A stretch of 64,000 nucleotides of DNA from Brucella gallinifaecis (GTDB lineage: Bacteria > Pseudomonadota > Alphaproteobacteria > Rhizobiales > Rhizobiaceae), in NCBI RefSeq assembly GCF_006476605.1, contig NZ_ML636806.1, positions 62,001-126,000 on the forward strand, in the 5' to 3' direction. The position numbers and the translations under genes are program-made. The notes beneath the pieces were generated by a model. It had not been told where the DNA came from and did no database searches. It was given only the letters and a program-made list of their open reading frames with translations. This document shows positions 1-9,293 of this stretch, piece after piece. The stretch's first letter is position 1, and every line of letters begins with the position of its first letter.

Positions 1-140
1 CCAATTGCACCACCTGCGAGTGCGCCAATTGCAGCACCACCAACACCATAACCGGCGGTACGCTGTTCAGCCGTCGTGCATGCTGCTGTTGAGAACGCAA
101 GCGCGCCGACGATTGCAATCATGGAAAGACGTGACTTCAT
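1..140 (-). CDS. Glycine-zipper lipoprotein, N-terminal part only (runs off the left edge)
   Basis: Reading the minus strand from the ATG at 140 gives about 46 codons before the window ends. They begin with a lysine/arginine-containing start, a hydrophobic stretch (MIAIVGALAFSTAAC) and a lipobox ending at Cys21, so it is predicted to be an exported lipoprotein. After the cysteine comes a Gly/Ala-rich run (GYGVGGAAIGALAGGAIG), typical of glycine-zipper outer-membrane lipoproteins of the Rhizobiales. An AGGAGA ribosome site lies about 7 bases upstream of the ATG. The C-terminus and therefore the exact family are outside the window. Confidence 0.75.
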   Translation of the reverse strand, partial: MKSRLSMIAIVGALAFSTAACTTAEQRTAGYGVGGAAIGALAGGAI

Positions 141-285
141 GAAACAATCTCCTATTAGAGTTACACTAACACCGACTTTGCATCCCCAATTTCGGCGTCC
201 CGCTTGACTTACTTACAATACATTTCGCCTATCAGCGTCAAGCAATTTCAATTATTAAGGTTAGCAACCCATCTGGACAGGTCCA

Positions 286-918
286 TTAATCCGCCAGATT
301 TGCTACAAGGATCGCACAACCTGAACGCGCGGAAATGCAAAGGGTTCCACGCACAATATTGGAAACCGTCCATGAAGAACCAAATGGCAGGGTCACATTA
401 TCTAACGGCCACTCTGCATTTGTGATTGAAAGACCTTCTAAAGTACAAAAATTTATAACACTGAATGATGTGCCGTCCGGCAAATCATAAACATGCTCTC
501 CCGCAATCAGCGGCAATGCCTCCTCGGAACCACTGGTGAGAAGAATATTTCTGCCACGCGCCGCCTGTGCAGTCGCCATCGTCAGATGCAACAGGGTGTG
601 ATCCGTCCGCTGACCGCCAAATGCTCCGCATAAAATGACACGATCGGCACCACGCTCAAAAGCTTCTTCGAGGGCGAGTTCCCCGTCTGTCATATCCTTG
701 GCTGCCGGAAAGGTTCTTTTGGGCACATGGGCATATTGCGCCAGCAAATCATCAGATGTGGAATCAAAATCCCCCAGCCACAGCTCAGGTTCAACCCCAA
801 GTGCGTGCGCATGGCGAATACCGCCATCAGCGGCCAGCACCCGTGCGCCGGCAATCTGCTGCTCCAAACGTTCAGTGATCACCAGATCACCACCCAGCAA
901 AATGACAAATGTACCCAT
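286..918 (-). CDS. thiN: Thiamine pyrophosphokinase
   Basis: This enzyme converts thiamine and ATP to thiamine diphosphate, the active cofactor. The 210-residue protein has the family signatures: ADGG near residue 30, GDFDS near residue 49, KDMTDGELAL near residue 74 and GGQRTDH near residue 101; these acidic and TD motifs bind Mg-ATP and thiamine. Length is normal for bacterial TPK. It is transcribed away from the riboswitch-controlled thiBPQ importer, so import and activation of thiamine sit side by side, but this gene is not downstream of the riboswitch. The ribosome site before the chosen ATG is weak, so the start is fairly but not fully certain. Confidence 0.9.
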   Translation of the reverse strand: MGTFVILLGGDLVITERLEQQIAGARVLAADGGIRHAHALGVEPELWLGDFDSTSDDLLAQYAHVPKRTFPAAKDMTDGELALEEAFERGADRVILCGAFGGQRTDHTLLHLTMATAQAARGRNILLTSGSEEALPLIAGEHVYDLPDGTSFSVINFCTLEGLSITNAEWPLDNVTLPFGSSWTVSNIVRGTLCISARSGCAILVANLAD

Positions 919-1009
919 AAGCCGCTCATAACACGTGAGAATTAACCCTGAAAGCCCGCATCTTCATCTCTTGCCGTCAAGCTTGCAAAGCACTATTATC
1001 AATCTTGCT

Positions 1010-1104
1010 CTAACGGGGTGCCATTCTATCTTTGAATGGCTGAGAGGCCGCATTCCGGCTAACCCGCTGAACCTGATCCGGTTTGTACCGGCGGAGGGAT
1101 TAGA
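1010..1104 (+). promoter_or_regulatory. TPP (THI-box) riboswitch
   Basis: The leader of thiB contains the conserved THI-box blocks in the right order: ACGGGGTGCC at 1013, GGCTGAGAGG at about 1038, then ACCCGCTGAACCTGATCCGG at 1061 and ACCGGCGGAGGGATTAG at 1087-1103. These form the pyrimidine- and pyrophosphate-sensing arms of the aptamer. The first thiB codon is about 60 bases downstream and no clear intrinsic terminator lies between, so control of translation initiation is likely (inference). Binding of TPP is expected to turn off the thiamine importer. Confidence 0.95.
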
Positions 1105-1162
1105 TGCTGACCGGTTTTCCAAACGGCGCTCGATCCTTTTAAATAAAGAAAGGAATGCCGTT

Positions 1163-2173
1163 ATGCGGCTTTTATCTCTGCTAACCCTGTCATTGACCGC
1201 AGCTTTTGCCTTTTCAGCGCACAGTCTGGCACAGGCCAAAGACAAGCTCACAATCTATACCTATGACAGTTTCGTTTCCGAATGGGGCCCCGGCCCCAAG
1301 GTGAAAGAAAACTTCGAAAAGGAATGCGATTGCGAGCTGGAATGGGTTGCATCTGCTGATGGTGTGGCATTGCTCAACCGCCTCCGGCTTGAAGGCGAAA
1401 ACACCAAGGCCGACATTGTGCTTGGTCTCGACACAAACCTGACTGCGGAAGCCCGCGCCAGCGGCTATTTCGCACCAAGTGGCATAGATACTGCCAATAT
1501 CAATGTACCGGGTGAGTTCAAAGACGATATTTTCGTGCCTTATGATTACGGCTATTTCGCTGTCGTCTACGATTCAGAAAAATTGCCAAATCCGCCCAAA
1601 AGCCTGAAAGAACTGGTCGAAGGCGATCCATCACAGAAAATCGTCATTCAGGATCCACGCACATCCACCCCGGGCCTTGGTATTCTGCTGTGGATCAAAT
1701 CTGTCTATAATGATCAGGCCGATGAAGCGTGGGAAAAACTGCAAAAGCGTATTCTGACGGTCACGCCGGGCTGGTCGGAAGCCTACGGTCTTTTCACCAA
1801 GGGTGAAGCACCGATGGTGCTCTCCTACACAACGTCTCCAGCCTATCATATGATTGCAGAAAACACTGAACGTTATAAAGCGCTTGCCTATCCTGAAGGC
1901 AATTACCTTCAGATCGAACTGGCAGCCCAGACCACGACGGGCGCCAAAAACCCGCTGGCGCAAAAATTTCTAGCTTTCATGACTGGTCCCGGCTTTCAGG
2001 ATGTAATCCCGGAAACCAACTGGATGTATCCGGCAGGAAAAACCTCTGTCCCGCTTGCTCCCGCCTTCGACAAACTGCCAAAGCCTGAAAAGACATTGCT
2101 GATCCCGGCTGATGACGTTGCGAAAAACCGCAAAAAATGGGTCGATGAATGGCTGGCTGCTTCCAGCAAATGA
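1163..2173 (+). CDS. thiB: Thiamine ABC transporter, periplasmic binding protein
   Basis: Periplasmic receptor for thiamine and its phosphates, delivering them to ThiPQ. From the ATG at 1163, which has AAGAAAGGA just upstream, the protein has 336 residues, starting with a typical signal peptide ([25 protein letters not shown]). The mature part ([18 protein letters not shown]...) is characteristic of ThiB-type solute-binding proteins, with the ligand-binding region SYTTSPAYH further on. The reading frame stays open upstream to 935, but that part is the riboswitch RNA and is not expected to be translated. First gene of a three-gene operon under the TPP riboswitch. Confidence 0.93.
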   Translation: MRLLSLLTLSLTAAFAFSAHSLAQAKDKLTIYTYDSFVSEWGPGPKVKENFEKECDCELEWVASADGVALLNRLRLEGENTKADIVLGLDTNLTAEARASGYFAPSGIDTANINVPGEFKDDIFVPYDYGYFAVVYDSEKLPNPPKSLKELVEGDPSQKIVIQDPRTSTPGLGILLWIKSVYNDQADEAWEKLQKRILTVTPGWSEAYGLFTKGEAPMVLSYTTSPAYHMIAENTERYKALAYPEGNYLQIELAAQTTTGAKNPLAQKFLAFMTGPGFQDVIPETNWMYPAGKTSVPLAPAFDKLPKPEKTLLIPADDVAKNRKKWVDEWLAASSK

Positions 2174-3792
2174 GTAAGTCGCCGACCATCAGGATTGCCC
2201 AAAACATGCCTGCGATGAAACAATTCGCAGGCATATTGGCTCTTGGTTTTTTGGCGATTCTGGTTGGTGGCGCATTGCTGGCGCTGGCAATTGAGACGAG
2301 CGGCTTTGATATGGACGTCTATTTCGACGCATATCTGATACGCATCGCAAAATTCACCGTCCTGCAAGCCGCAGCCTCTGCTTTGCTTTCGGTGCTTTTT
2401 GCTATTCCCGTGGCACGCGCACTCTACTCGGAAGCAAATTTCCCGGGACGAGGCCTGATTCTGCGCCTGTTCGCATTGCCGCTTGCCTTGCCAGCACTTG
2501 TAACAGTGCTGGGCATCACCAGTATTTATGGTCGCAATGGATTTATTGCACAAATCTCGCAAGCAACAGCCTATCCGCTCGCGCCCGATATTTATGGAAT
2601 AACCGGCATTCTGATTGCGCATGTGTTTTTCAACATGCCTTTGGCTGTCCGGCTTATTCTGGCAGCTTATGAATCGATACCCGCCGATTACTGGAAAATT
2701 TCAGCACAGCTCGGCATGGGAGGGACAGCCCGCTTTCGCCTGATCGAATGGCCCGTTATTCGCCGCAATCTTCCGGGCGTGATCGGTCTCATCTTCATGC
2801 TTTGCGTGACGAGTTTCACAACTGTGCTGACGCTTGGGGGCGGTCCTCGTGCAACCACGCTCGAAGTTGCGATCTACCAAAGCCTGCATTTTGATTTCGA
2901 CCCGGCGCGTGCGGTCGCGCTCACCTTCGCACAACTGGCGCTGACACTGATCATTCTCTTTGCCCTGCGCCTGACCGGGCGCCCATCAGAGGAAGGTTTT
3001 ACCCTTTCAAACACGCTCAGACATTATGACAAACCATCAATGCCTGAGCGTTTTTTCAACGTTACAGCCATTGCCATAGGCTTTCTCTATGTAGCCTTGC
3101 CCGTGAGTGGCGTGATTATCTCCGGCCTCGCTGCCGATTTCATGCGCTTATTGAGCGAAAGAACCGTCTGGCGGGCGATCAGCACCAGCATCGCGCTCGG
3201 TTTTTCCGCAGCCGTTCTCTCCACCATCCTCTCGCTTACACTGGTCATTGCCCGCGAGACAACGCGAAATGCACGGCTTTCCAGCCTGTTTGATACCGGC
3301 TCCAGTCTTATTCTGGTGATGCCACCCATTGTTCTTGGTGCGGGCTGGTTCATTCTGCTCAGAAACTTCACCAACCCCTTCATGATGGCCCCCTTCATGG
3401 TGGTCATAGTCAACGCAGCCATGGCCATGCCCTTTGCTGTACGCCTGTTGCGCCCCGCATGGGATACATCAGCAGCGCGTCACAACAAGCTCTGCGCACA
3501 ACTTGGCATTACCGGCTTCAGCCGCTTGCGCCTTATCGACTGGCCCGCCATCCGCAGGCCATTCGCCATGGCCTTTGCTTTTGCAATGGCGCTGTCATTG
3601 GGCGATCTGGGTACAATTGCACTCTTTGGCAGTGACGCGCTGCTGACACTGCCCTATTTGTTGTTTCAGCGTATGGGCAGCTACCGCACATTCGACGCCG
3701 CAGGCCTTGCACTTATCCTCGGAATCCTGTGTCTTTGCCTGATGATGCTCGCAGAACGCGCAGCATCGCAAAAGGAAACTCCGCTTTCATGA
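2170..3792 (+). CDS. thiP: Thiamine ABC transporter, fused permease
   Basis: Inner-membrane channel of the thiamine importer. The 540-residue protein has two homologous membrane halves, each with several hydrophobic helices and an EAA-type loop for contact with the ATPase (around [11 protein letters not shown]... and [12 protein letters not shown]...), the usual ThiP duplication. The start overlaps the thiB stop codon as ATGA at 2170-2173, which suggests translational coupling; an in-frame ATG at 2149 inside thiB is less likely. The end overlaps the start of thiQ in the same ATGA way. Confidence 0.93.
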   Translation: MSKSPTIRIAQNMPAMKQFAGILALGFLAILVGGALLALAIETSGFDMDVYFDAYLIRIAKFTVLQAAASALLSVLFAIPVARALYSEANFPGRGLILRLFALPLALPALVTVLGITSIYGRNGFIAQISQATAYPLAPDIYGITGILIAHVFFNMPLAVRLILAAYESIPADYWKISAQLGMGGTARFRLIEWPVIRRNLPGVIGLIFMLCVTSFTTVLTLGGGPRATTLEVAIYQSLHFDFDPARAVALTFAQLALTLIILFALRLTGRPSEEGFTLSNTLRHYDKPSMPERFFNVTAIAIGFLYVALPVSGVIISGLAADFMRLLSERTVWRAISTSIALGFSAAVLSTILSLTLVIARETTRNARLSSLFDTGSSLILVMPPIVLGAGWFILLRNFTNPFMMAPFMVVIVNAAMAMPFAVRLLRPAWDTSAARHNKLCAQLGITGFSRLRLIDWPAIRRPFAMAFAFAMALSLGDLGTIALFGSDALLTLPYLLFQRMGSYRTFDAAGLALILGILCLCLMMLAERAASQKETPLS

Positions 3793-4520
3793 CAGTTAAG
3801 GCCGACATAAGGCTTCGCGATGTGCATTTCAGCTATGGCGAAACAACCATGCATTTCAACGCCGATATAGCTGGCGGTGTGATTGCGACCATTATCGGCC
3901 CAAGCGGCTCGGGAAAATCCACCCTGCTCAACCTGATTGCCGGTTTTGAAATCCCGCAATCAGGGTCTATTGGCATTGGCAATATTGATATTACCAAGCT
4001 TCCACCGGCATTGCGCCCGGTCTCGATGGTGTTTCAGGAAAACAATCTTTTTGCCCATCTCGATGTTGCACAAAATGTCGGTCTGGGTCGTTCGCCAAAA
4101 CTTAAACTCACGCAGCAGGATCAAAGAGCAATTGCCTCAGCGCTTGAGCGCGTGGGATTGAAGGGCAAAGAACAGCGCAAACCCGAAGCACTCTCCGGTG
4201 GTGAGCGCCAGCGCGTTGCTATAGCCCGCGCACTGGTACGTGAACGCCCTGTTTTATTGCTCGACGAAGCCTTCGCATCACTTGGCCCGGCCCTGCGACA
4301 GCAAATGCTGAACCTGATAAGAGAATTGCATCAGGAAAATGCAATGACCATCCTCATGGTCACCCACACGCCGGAAGACGCGCTTTATCTTGATGCGCAA
4401 TTGCTGTTTGTGGAAAATGGTCGCATTACCACACAAGGTCCAGCCAAAGATCTGCTGTCATCATCTGGACCGGACGCTTTGAAGCACTATATCGGAAATC
4501 AGGCTTTCCAGCTCAAATAG
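3789..4520 (+). CDS. thiQ: Thiamine ABC transporter, ATP-binding protein
   Basis: ATPase that powers the ThiBPQ importer at the cytoplasmic side of the membrane. The 243 residues contain Walker A (GPSGSGKST, near residue 39), a Q-loop (FQENN), the ABC signature LSGGERQR, Walker B ([11 protein letters not shown]) and the switch histidine (VTHTPEDA). The ATG at 3789 overlaps the thiP stop; an upstream in-frame ATG at 3729 inside thiP is unlikely. Last gene of the thiBPQ operon. No obvious hairpin terminator follows in the 150 bases before the next gene. Confidence 0.93.
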   Translation: MTVKADIRLRDVHFSYGETTMHFNADIAGGVIATIIGPSGSGKSTLLNLIAGFEIPQSGSIGIGNIDITKLPPALRPVSMVFQENNLFAHLDVAQNVGLGRSPKLKLTQQDQRAIASALERVGLKGKEQRKPEALSGGERQRVAIARALVRERPVLLLDEAFASLGPALRQQMLNLIRELHQENAMTILMVTHTPEDALYLDAQLLFVENGRITTQGPAKDLLSSSGPDALKHYIGNQAFQLK

Positions 4521-4694
4521 AGTTACCGTCGTGGACATATTTTGTTCGCATTCACCCTGAACAACAGCGCCCATGACCGAACTACTTCTTGTAGGCGTTT
4601 CAGTCTGTAGCTAGATTTGTGTCATAGTGCCCGATGCTGATTCAGATACTGATTCAATTGTGAGGATAAAATACTGTTCCGTCATACGACCCAT

Positions 4695-6206
4695 TTGCGG
4701 GCCTCCCTGTGTCTCCCACTTTCTCTGCCAGTATGGGCACAGCATAATTGGCGGAAACCAGCCATCGGTTTTGGCTTGTTTTGTGTTGCCCTGATTTCAG
4801 GCTGTCAGTCGATCAATTCCAGCAATGATCTGGGTCTTCAGCCGTCATCCAATCCAGTCACGGTTGAAAACGTTTCCCGCAATGATCGTCTTGCGCAGAT
4901 TGGTGCGCAGCAGCATCCACGCATACTTGCCACTTATGGCGGCGAATATAAGGATGCAAAGCTGGAGCGCATGGTTGCCAAGATTGTGGGCAATCTCACA
5001 ACGGTTTCAGACAAGCCCGACCAGACCTATCGCATTACTATTCTTGATAGCCCGAACATCAATGCTTTCGCATTGCCCGGCGGCTATCTTTATATAACCC
5101 GCGGTATGCTGGCACTTGCCAACGACTCATCTGAAGTTGCAGCCGTCATTGCCCATGAAATGGGCCATGTCGTTGCCAATCATGGTATTCTTCGTCAGGC
5201 GAAAGAAGCAGAAGCTGCAATCGCCGGACGTGTGGCAACAGAAGTTCTTCATAATGAAACTGCCAGCCGGGAAGCAGATATTCGCGGCAAGCTGCGCCTT
5301 GCACAATTCTCTCGTAATCAGGAACTTCAGGCCGATGCTATTGGCATCAAGATGATCGGTGAAGCAGGTTACGATCCATTCGCCTCCGCACGCTTTCTGC
5401 AATCCATGGAAGCCTATACGGATTTCCGTTCGGTTTCGGGCGCAACCGATGCAAGCCTCGACTTCCTGGCAAGCCACCCGGCCACACCGCAGCGCATTCA
5501 GCTGGCACTCGGACATGCACGGCGTATAGGCGCACCGGGTGTTGGCACTACGGACCGCGATTCATTCCTCAATGGCATTGATGGCCTGCTTTATGGCGAC
5601 TCACCCAATGAAGGTTATGTGCGTGAGCAGACCTTCATTCATCCAAAACTGGGTGTGACTTTTACAGCACCCGCAGGCTTTACACTCGACAACTCGGCTA
5701 CCGCAGTCATGGCCAGTGGCCCTGGTGAAGTGGCAATCCGTTTTGATGGTGCATCGCTTCCTGCCGGTTCAAGCCTGACTGATTACATCAAATCGGGCTG
5801 GGTAACAGGGCTGGATGAAAGCACGATCCGTCCGATCACCATCAACGGTCTGCCCGCTGCAACCGCACGCGCCAGTGCCGACCGCTGGCAGTTTGACATT
5901 GTGGTCATCAGTGCCAATAACAAGGTTTATCGCTTCCTCACTGCAGCGCCAAAAGGCAGCAACGCCTTGATGCCTGCCTCGCAAAGCGTAACGCAATCCT
6001 TCCGCCAGCTCTCACCAGCTGAGCAGCAAGCAATCAAACCATTGCGTATTCGTGTCGTGAGCGTGAAACCCGGAGATACGACAGCAAGCCTTGCAGCGCA
6101 GATGCAAGGCACAACGCGCAAACTTGAACTGTTTCGCTTGCTCAATGCAATGCCGGCAGGTGCAACCGTATCGGTTGGCGACCGCGTGAAACTGATCAGT
6201 GAGTAA
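4695..6206 (+). CDS. M48 family zinc metalloprotease lipoprotein with C-terminal LysM-like domain
   Basis: Probable envelope quality-control protease (BepA/YfgC-like). The HEMGH zinc motif lies near residue 153, and the third ligand is expected in NQELQADAIG. The N-terminus has a hydrophobic segment ending in a lipobox (ALISGC, Cys at about residue 37), and the last 50 residues (VKPGDTTASLAAQM...VGDRVKLI) resemble LysM, which binds peptidoglycan. Together these suggest a periplasmic lipoprotein held near the cell wall. The start is uncertain: TTG at 4695 has no good ribosome site, while GAGG at 4662-4665 sits before in-frame ATA (4671) and CTG (4674) codons. Confidence 0.88.
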   Translation: MRASLCLPLSLPVWAQHNWRKPAIGFGLFCVALISGCQSINSSNDLGLQPSSNPVTVENVSRNDRLAQIGAQQHPRILATYGGEYKDAKLERMVAKIVGNLTTVSDKPDQTYRITILDSPNINAFALPGGYLYITRGMLALANDSSEVAAVIAHEMGHVVANHGILRQAKEAEAAIAGRVATEVLHNETASREADIRGKLRLAQFSRNQELQADAIGIKMIGEAGYDPFASARFLQSMEAYTDFRSVSGATDASLDFLASHPATPQRIQLALGHARRIGAPGVGTTDRDSFLNGIDGLLYGDSPNEGYVREQTFIHPKLGVTFTAPAGFTLDNSATAVMASGPGEVAIRFDGASLPAGSSLTDYIKSGWVTGLDESTIRPITINGLPAATARASADRWQFDIVVISANNKVYRFLTAAPKGSNALMPASQSVTQSFRQLSPAEQQAIKPLRIRVVSVKPGDTTASLAAQMQGTTRKLELFRLLNAMPAGATVSVGDRVKLISE

Positions 6207-6211
6207 TATCA

Positions 6212-6901
6212 ATGAAAACCATTGTTGAATCATTGCTGGCAGGAAAAATTGCCCCCCTTGGTGAACGACAGGCACCAAGCGGCATTGACAAAAAACCCGT
6301 GACTGGCCCGGTTCGTATCCTGCGTGAAGGTCTGGAATGCGACAAGCAGGGTGACAGAAAAGTGCATGGCGGCCCTGAAAAGGCGGTCCATCATTATCCA
6401 CGCGATCATTATGCTGATTGGCTGCGTGATATCGGCAAAAACAATCAACTCAACAGCCCCGGAGCCTTTGGCGAAAATATTTCAACCACAGGACTGACCG
6501 AACATAATGTTGCAGTTGGTGATCGCTTTCGTATCGGCTCCGCGCTCATTGAAGTCTCGCAAGGCCGTCAGCCCTGCTGGAAACTAAACAGCCGTTTCAA
6601 TGTAGCGGATATGGCGATCCGTGTTCAGAAAACAGGGCGCACAGGCTGGTATTATCGTGTGCTGGAAGAAGGTACGGCGGCACAAGATGACACGATGCTG
6701 CGCGTTGAACGGCTATCGCCGGAATGGACATTGCACCGTCTTTGGCATGTGCTTTATGTCGACATGCTCAATTATGACGAACTTGCTGAGATGGCAGAAA
6801 TCCCGCACCTCGCAGACGGCTGGAAGCGTTATGCTATCCGCCGTCTTGAAAACCGCAAGGTCGAAGACTGGTCGGCTCGATTAAAAGGCAGTCAGGCCTG
6901 A
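6212..6901 (+). CDS. MOSC domain protein, YiiM-like
   Basis: MOSC proteins handle sulfur or oxygen transfer linked to the molybdenum cofactor; YiiM of E. coli acts in detoxification of N-hydroxylated compounds. The 229-residue protein has GDRKVHGGPEKAVHHY near residue 48, FGENIS, the conserved cysteine in SQGRQPCWKLNSRF near residue 118, and a helical C-terminal part like the YiiM three-helix domain. It starts 5 bases after the M48 protease gene and is probably cotranscribed. Its 3' end overlaps the end of the convergent rpoH2 gene by 10 bases. The physiological substrate cannot be told from sequence. Confidence 0.85.
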   Translation: MKTIVESLLAGKIAPLGERQAPSGIDKKPVTGPVRILREGLECDKQGDRKVHGGPEKAVHHYPRDHYADWLRDIGKNNQLNSPGAFGENISTTGLTEHNVAVGDRFRIGSALIEVSQGRQPCWKLNSRFNVADMAIRVQKTGRTGWYYRVLEEGTAAQDDTMLRVERLSPEWTLHRLWHVLYVDMLNYDELAEMAEIPHLADGWKRYAIRRLENRKVEDWSARLKGSQA

Positions 6902-7848
6902 TAAGCTGCCTTTTCATGCTGATCAAGCAAGGCAATCTTGAGCTTTTCTATAGCCCGGCTTTCAATCTGCCGGACGCGCTCTTTCGAAATACCCAGCTTT
7001 TCGCCCAGCGCTTCAAGCGTCACTCCATCATCATCAAGCCGACGCTCGCGAATAATATGCAACTCACGCTCATTAAGCGCATGCAGTGCTGTATGAAGCC
7101 AGCTCACACGGCGTTCTGTGTCGATGGTGCCTTCCACCACTTCATCCTGCAATGGTCGGTCATCAACAAGAAAATCCATGCGGCTTGAAGCGCCGGATTC
7201 TTCATTGCGAATTGCAGCGGAAAGAGAACTGTCAGAACCTGATAACCTGCTGTCCATCACTTCCACATCACTTGTTGATACACCAAGCTGAGTTGAAATC
7301 CGTCGATAGATTTCAACCTTCGTCAACATTTCATCTTCCTGCGCAAGTTTTGAACGCAGACGACGAAGGTTGAAAAACAATGACTTCTGCGCGGAGCTGG
7401 TCCCTCCACGAACAATCGACCAATTGCGCAGAATATAATCCTGCATGGAGGCACGGATCCACCATGACGCATAAGTAGAAAACCTTACATCCCGTTCAGG
7501 ATCGAAGCGTGCCGCAGCTTCCAGAAGCCCGACATAACCTTCCTGAATAAGATCGCTCATTGGAAGCTTGAACTTACGAAAACGCCCGGCCATCGAAATC
7601 ACCAGACGCATATGCGATGCGGTAATCCGATGAAGTGCCTCCTGATCCTTGTTTTCTTTCCAGGCGATAGCCAGTGCACGCTCTTCTTCACGCTCAAGAT
7701 AGGGCGCAGACATTGCATTACGGATCATGGATTGGGGAGAGGAAGAAGCGGCAGACGTCATATTATGCGCTGCAATTGGCAAGCGTGAGGCTGGAACTTG
7801 CCGTGATGCTGATACTTGGGAGGAACTGCTTATAGACAAGGTCTTCAT
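6892..7848 (-). CDS. rpoH2: RNA polymerase sigma-32 factor, RpoH2 type
   Basis: Alternative sigma factor for heat-shock, oxidative and other stress genes. Sigma region 2 (SDLIQEGYVGLLEAAARFDP...FSTYASWWIRASMQ) and the region 4 helix-turn-helix (LEALGEKLGISKERVRQIE) are intact. The RpoH box is present as QKSLFFNLRR, which separates it from housekeeping sigma. It is closer to rhizobial RpoH2 than RpoH1 in my judgement. The ATG at 7848 has a strong AGGAGA site 7 bases upstream, giving 318 residues. This leaves a Ser/Ala-rich N-terminal stretch of about 40 residues before the usual core; Met30 and Met41 are alternative starts. Confidence 0.9.
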   Translation of the reverse strand: MKTLSISSSSQVSASRQVPASRLPIAAHNMTSAASSSPQSMIRNAMSAPYLEREEERALAIAWKENKDQEALHRITASHMRLVISMAGRFRKFKLPMSDLIQEGYVGLLEAAARFDPERDVRFSTYASWWIRASMQDYILRNWSIVRGGTSSAQKSLFFNLRRLRSKLAQEDEMLTKVEIYRRISTQLGVSTSDVEVMDSRLSGSDSSLSAAIRNEESGASSRMDFLVDDRPLQDEVVEGTIDTERRVSWLHTALHALNERELHIIRERRLDDDGVTLEALGEKLGISKERVRQIESRAIEKLKIALLDQHEKAAYQA

Positions 7849-8247
7849 CTGGTTCTCCTGTTCTTAGAGCGCATCCCGAAAAGTGTGAAACGGTTTTCAG
7901 ACAAAGATGCGCGTTAAAACAAATATTTAGAGCGCCAATCTGATTCAATCAGATCGAAACGCGCTCTAATGCAAGCACCGCAAAATAAATTTGAAGCGCA
8001 AAACAAAAAATAACTCAGCTCTGCAAAGAAAAATTGAAAGAACAGCGCCTGTTCATTCAAAAAATCTTGGACAAACCTGCTTTGAGGCCAGATTGATACG
8101 CCGCAAAACAAACCCGTTTACGAACTGGTTTGATAACAACGCAAAAAATGCTCTCTGGTTCCATACAGAGAACAACAAATATTCAACCTATAAGAAAATA
8201 GAACCTGTCAGCGGATGGACAAGGAAAAGACAGTTTCCAGATAAATA
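7849..8247. other. Gene-free stretch between rpoH2 and carD
   Basis: About 400 bases that hold the upstream region of rpoH2 and the downstream region of carD. The rpoH2-proximal part is occupied by two palindromic repeats described separately (7866-7967). The rest, from about 7970 to 8247, is AT-rich. A plus-strand frame of 85 codons starts at 7991, but it has no clear ribosome site, no recognisable domain and a Lys/Asn/Thr-rich composition expected of non-coding DNA, so I do not call it a gene. Confidence 0.6.
7866..7967. repeat. Dispersed palindromic repeat pair of the Brucellaceae type
   Basis: Two elements lie back to back. The first (7866 to about 7915) starts AGAGCGCATCCCGAAAAGTG and contains AAACGGTTTTCAG and GATGCGC, related to the copies at 18474, 37455 and 54425. 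The second (7929-7967) is bounded by AGAGCG and CGCTCT and centred on the palindrome TCTGATTCAATCAGA; an inverted copy with few changes is at 58251-58289. Total size, about 100 bp, and palindromic nature recall the Bru-RS elements of Brucella; that identity is from memory and not confirmed. Confidence 0.75.
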
Positions 8248-8276
8248 AAAAGCCCGGCTTCAAACCGGGCTTTTAA
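8248..8276 (-). terminator. Intrinsic terminator after carD
   Basis: AAAAAGCCCGGCTTCAAACC...: a GCCCGG/CCGGGC stem with a short loop, flanked by A-runs and T-runs on both sides, 24 bases beyond the carD stop codon. It would work in both directions. Confidence 0.85.
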
Positions 8277-8299
8277 AAGATAAATCCATGGATTTATTA

Positions 8300-8884
8300 T
8301 TATGCGGCTTCAACTTCATCGCCGTCAACTTCACCTTCGGCATCAGCATCAGCCTTGGTGCGCTTTGGACTCTTGGCGAGATTTGCTTCAATTAAACGCA
8401 CTGCTTCGGTATCAGAAAGCTTGTTAACGGCAGCAATCTCACGCGCCATACGATCAAGGGCCGCTTCATAAAGCTGGCGCTCGGAATAGGACTGCTCTGG
8501 CTGGTTTTCAGCGCGATGCAGATCACGAACCACTTCGGAAATCATAATCAGGTCGCCGGAATTGATCTTTGCATCATATTCCTGAGCACGGCGCGACCAC
8601 ATGGTGCGCTTCACACGTGCCCGACCCTGTACGACCTTCAATGCACGCTCGACATAATCAGTTTCGGACAATTTGCGCATGCCGATACTGACAGCTTTCG
8701 CAACCGGCACCTTAAGGCGCATCTTGTCTTTTTCAAAGTCGATAACAAAAAGCTCTAGCTTGTGCCCGGCGACTTCCTGCTCTTCAATGGCTACGATCTG
8801 GCCAACGCCATGAGCGGGATACACAATGGATTCACCGGTCTTGAAACCCTGACGAGCCGGCGCCTTCTTCTGCTGGGATGTCAT
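8300..8884 (-). CDS. carD: CarD family transcriptional regulator
   Basis: CarD proteins bind the RNA polymerase beta subunit through an N-terminal Tudor-like domain and stabilise open complexes at rRNA and other promoters. Here the RNAP-interacting part (GESIVYPAHGVGQIVAIEE...LFVIDFEKDKMRLKVP) is followed by the helical DNA-binding part with the tryptophan in RTMWSRRAQEYDAKI. The C-terminal tail is acidic and Ala-rich (KADADAEGEVDGDEVEAA). I chose the ATG at 8884 (194 residues) because GGGAG precedes it; a further in-frame start at 8932 would add 16 untypical residues. Neighbours fdxA and rpoH2 match the usual rhizobial order. Confidence 0.92.
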   Translation of the reverse strand: MTSQQKKAPARQGFKTGESIVYPAHGVGQIVAIEEQEVAGHKLELFVIDFEKDKMRLKVPVAKAVSIGMRKLSETDYVERALKVVQGRARVKRTMWSRRAQEYDAKINSGDLIMISEVVRDLHRAENQPEQSYSERQLYEAALDRMAREIAAVNKLSDTEAVRLIEANLAKSPKRTKADADAEGEVDGDEVEAA

Positions 8885-9293
8885 ACGCTCTAATACTCCC
8901 TGTTGTGCCCGGCAGAACACGCCGGTTAACACATGATATCGACCGCATTTCTTAAAAGAATTGCGGAAGTCGTTGCGGTTTTGAACTGAAAGCGAATCTC
9001 AGGCACAAAGTTATTTACTGAGCAGTTTTGGTGAGGAACGGTCGCTGAAATCGCAATAATCCATCCCGGTGCCATACAGCCCAGTAAAAAAGTGTAACCT
9101 TTCAGAGATTAACGCATTTGCGCCACGTGTTGACGTCCAGCCACCGAAATTATTTGTGCAACTTAACACAATTTTGCGCAAGAATCAACAAATTGCCAAA
9201 CAGGATGATTCTGGCAATTTCCAGCTTTAAAAGAACATGCTGTAACCACAGTTTATGGCAGCAAAAATTCGCTTGCGATAACTACGGGCCGGC
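8885..9293. other. Gene-free stretch upstream of carD, downstream of fdxA
   Basis: About 410 bases with no supported gene. It should contain the carD promoter. A perfect 9-bp inverted repeat (AAATTGCCA at 9190-9198, TGGCAATTT at 9212-9220) could be a weak terminator for fdxA. There is no other structure I can name. Confidence 0.5.

Noticed and set aside
7991-8248. 85-codon frame between rpoH2 and carD
   Set aside because: No ribosome site, composition like AT-rich non-coding DNA, ends inside the carD terminator.
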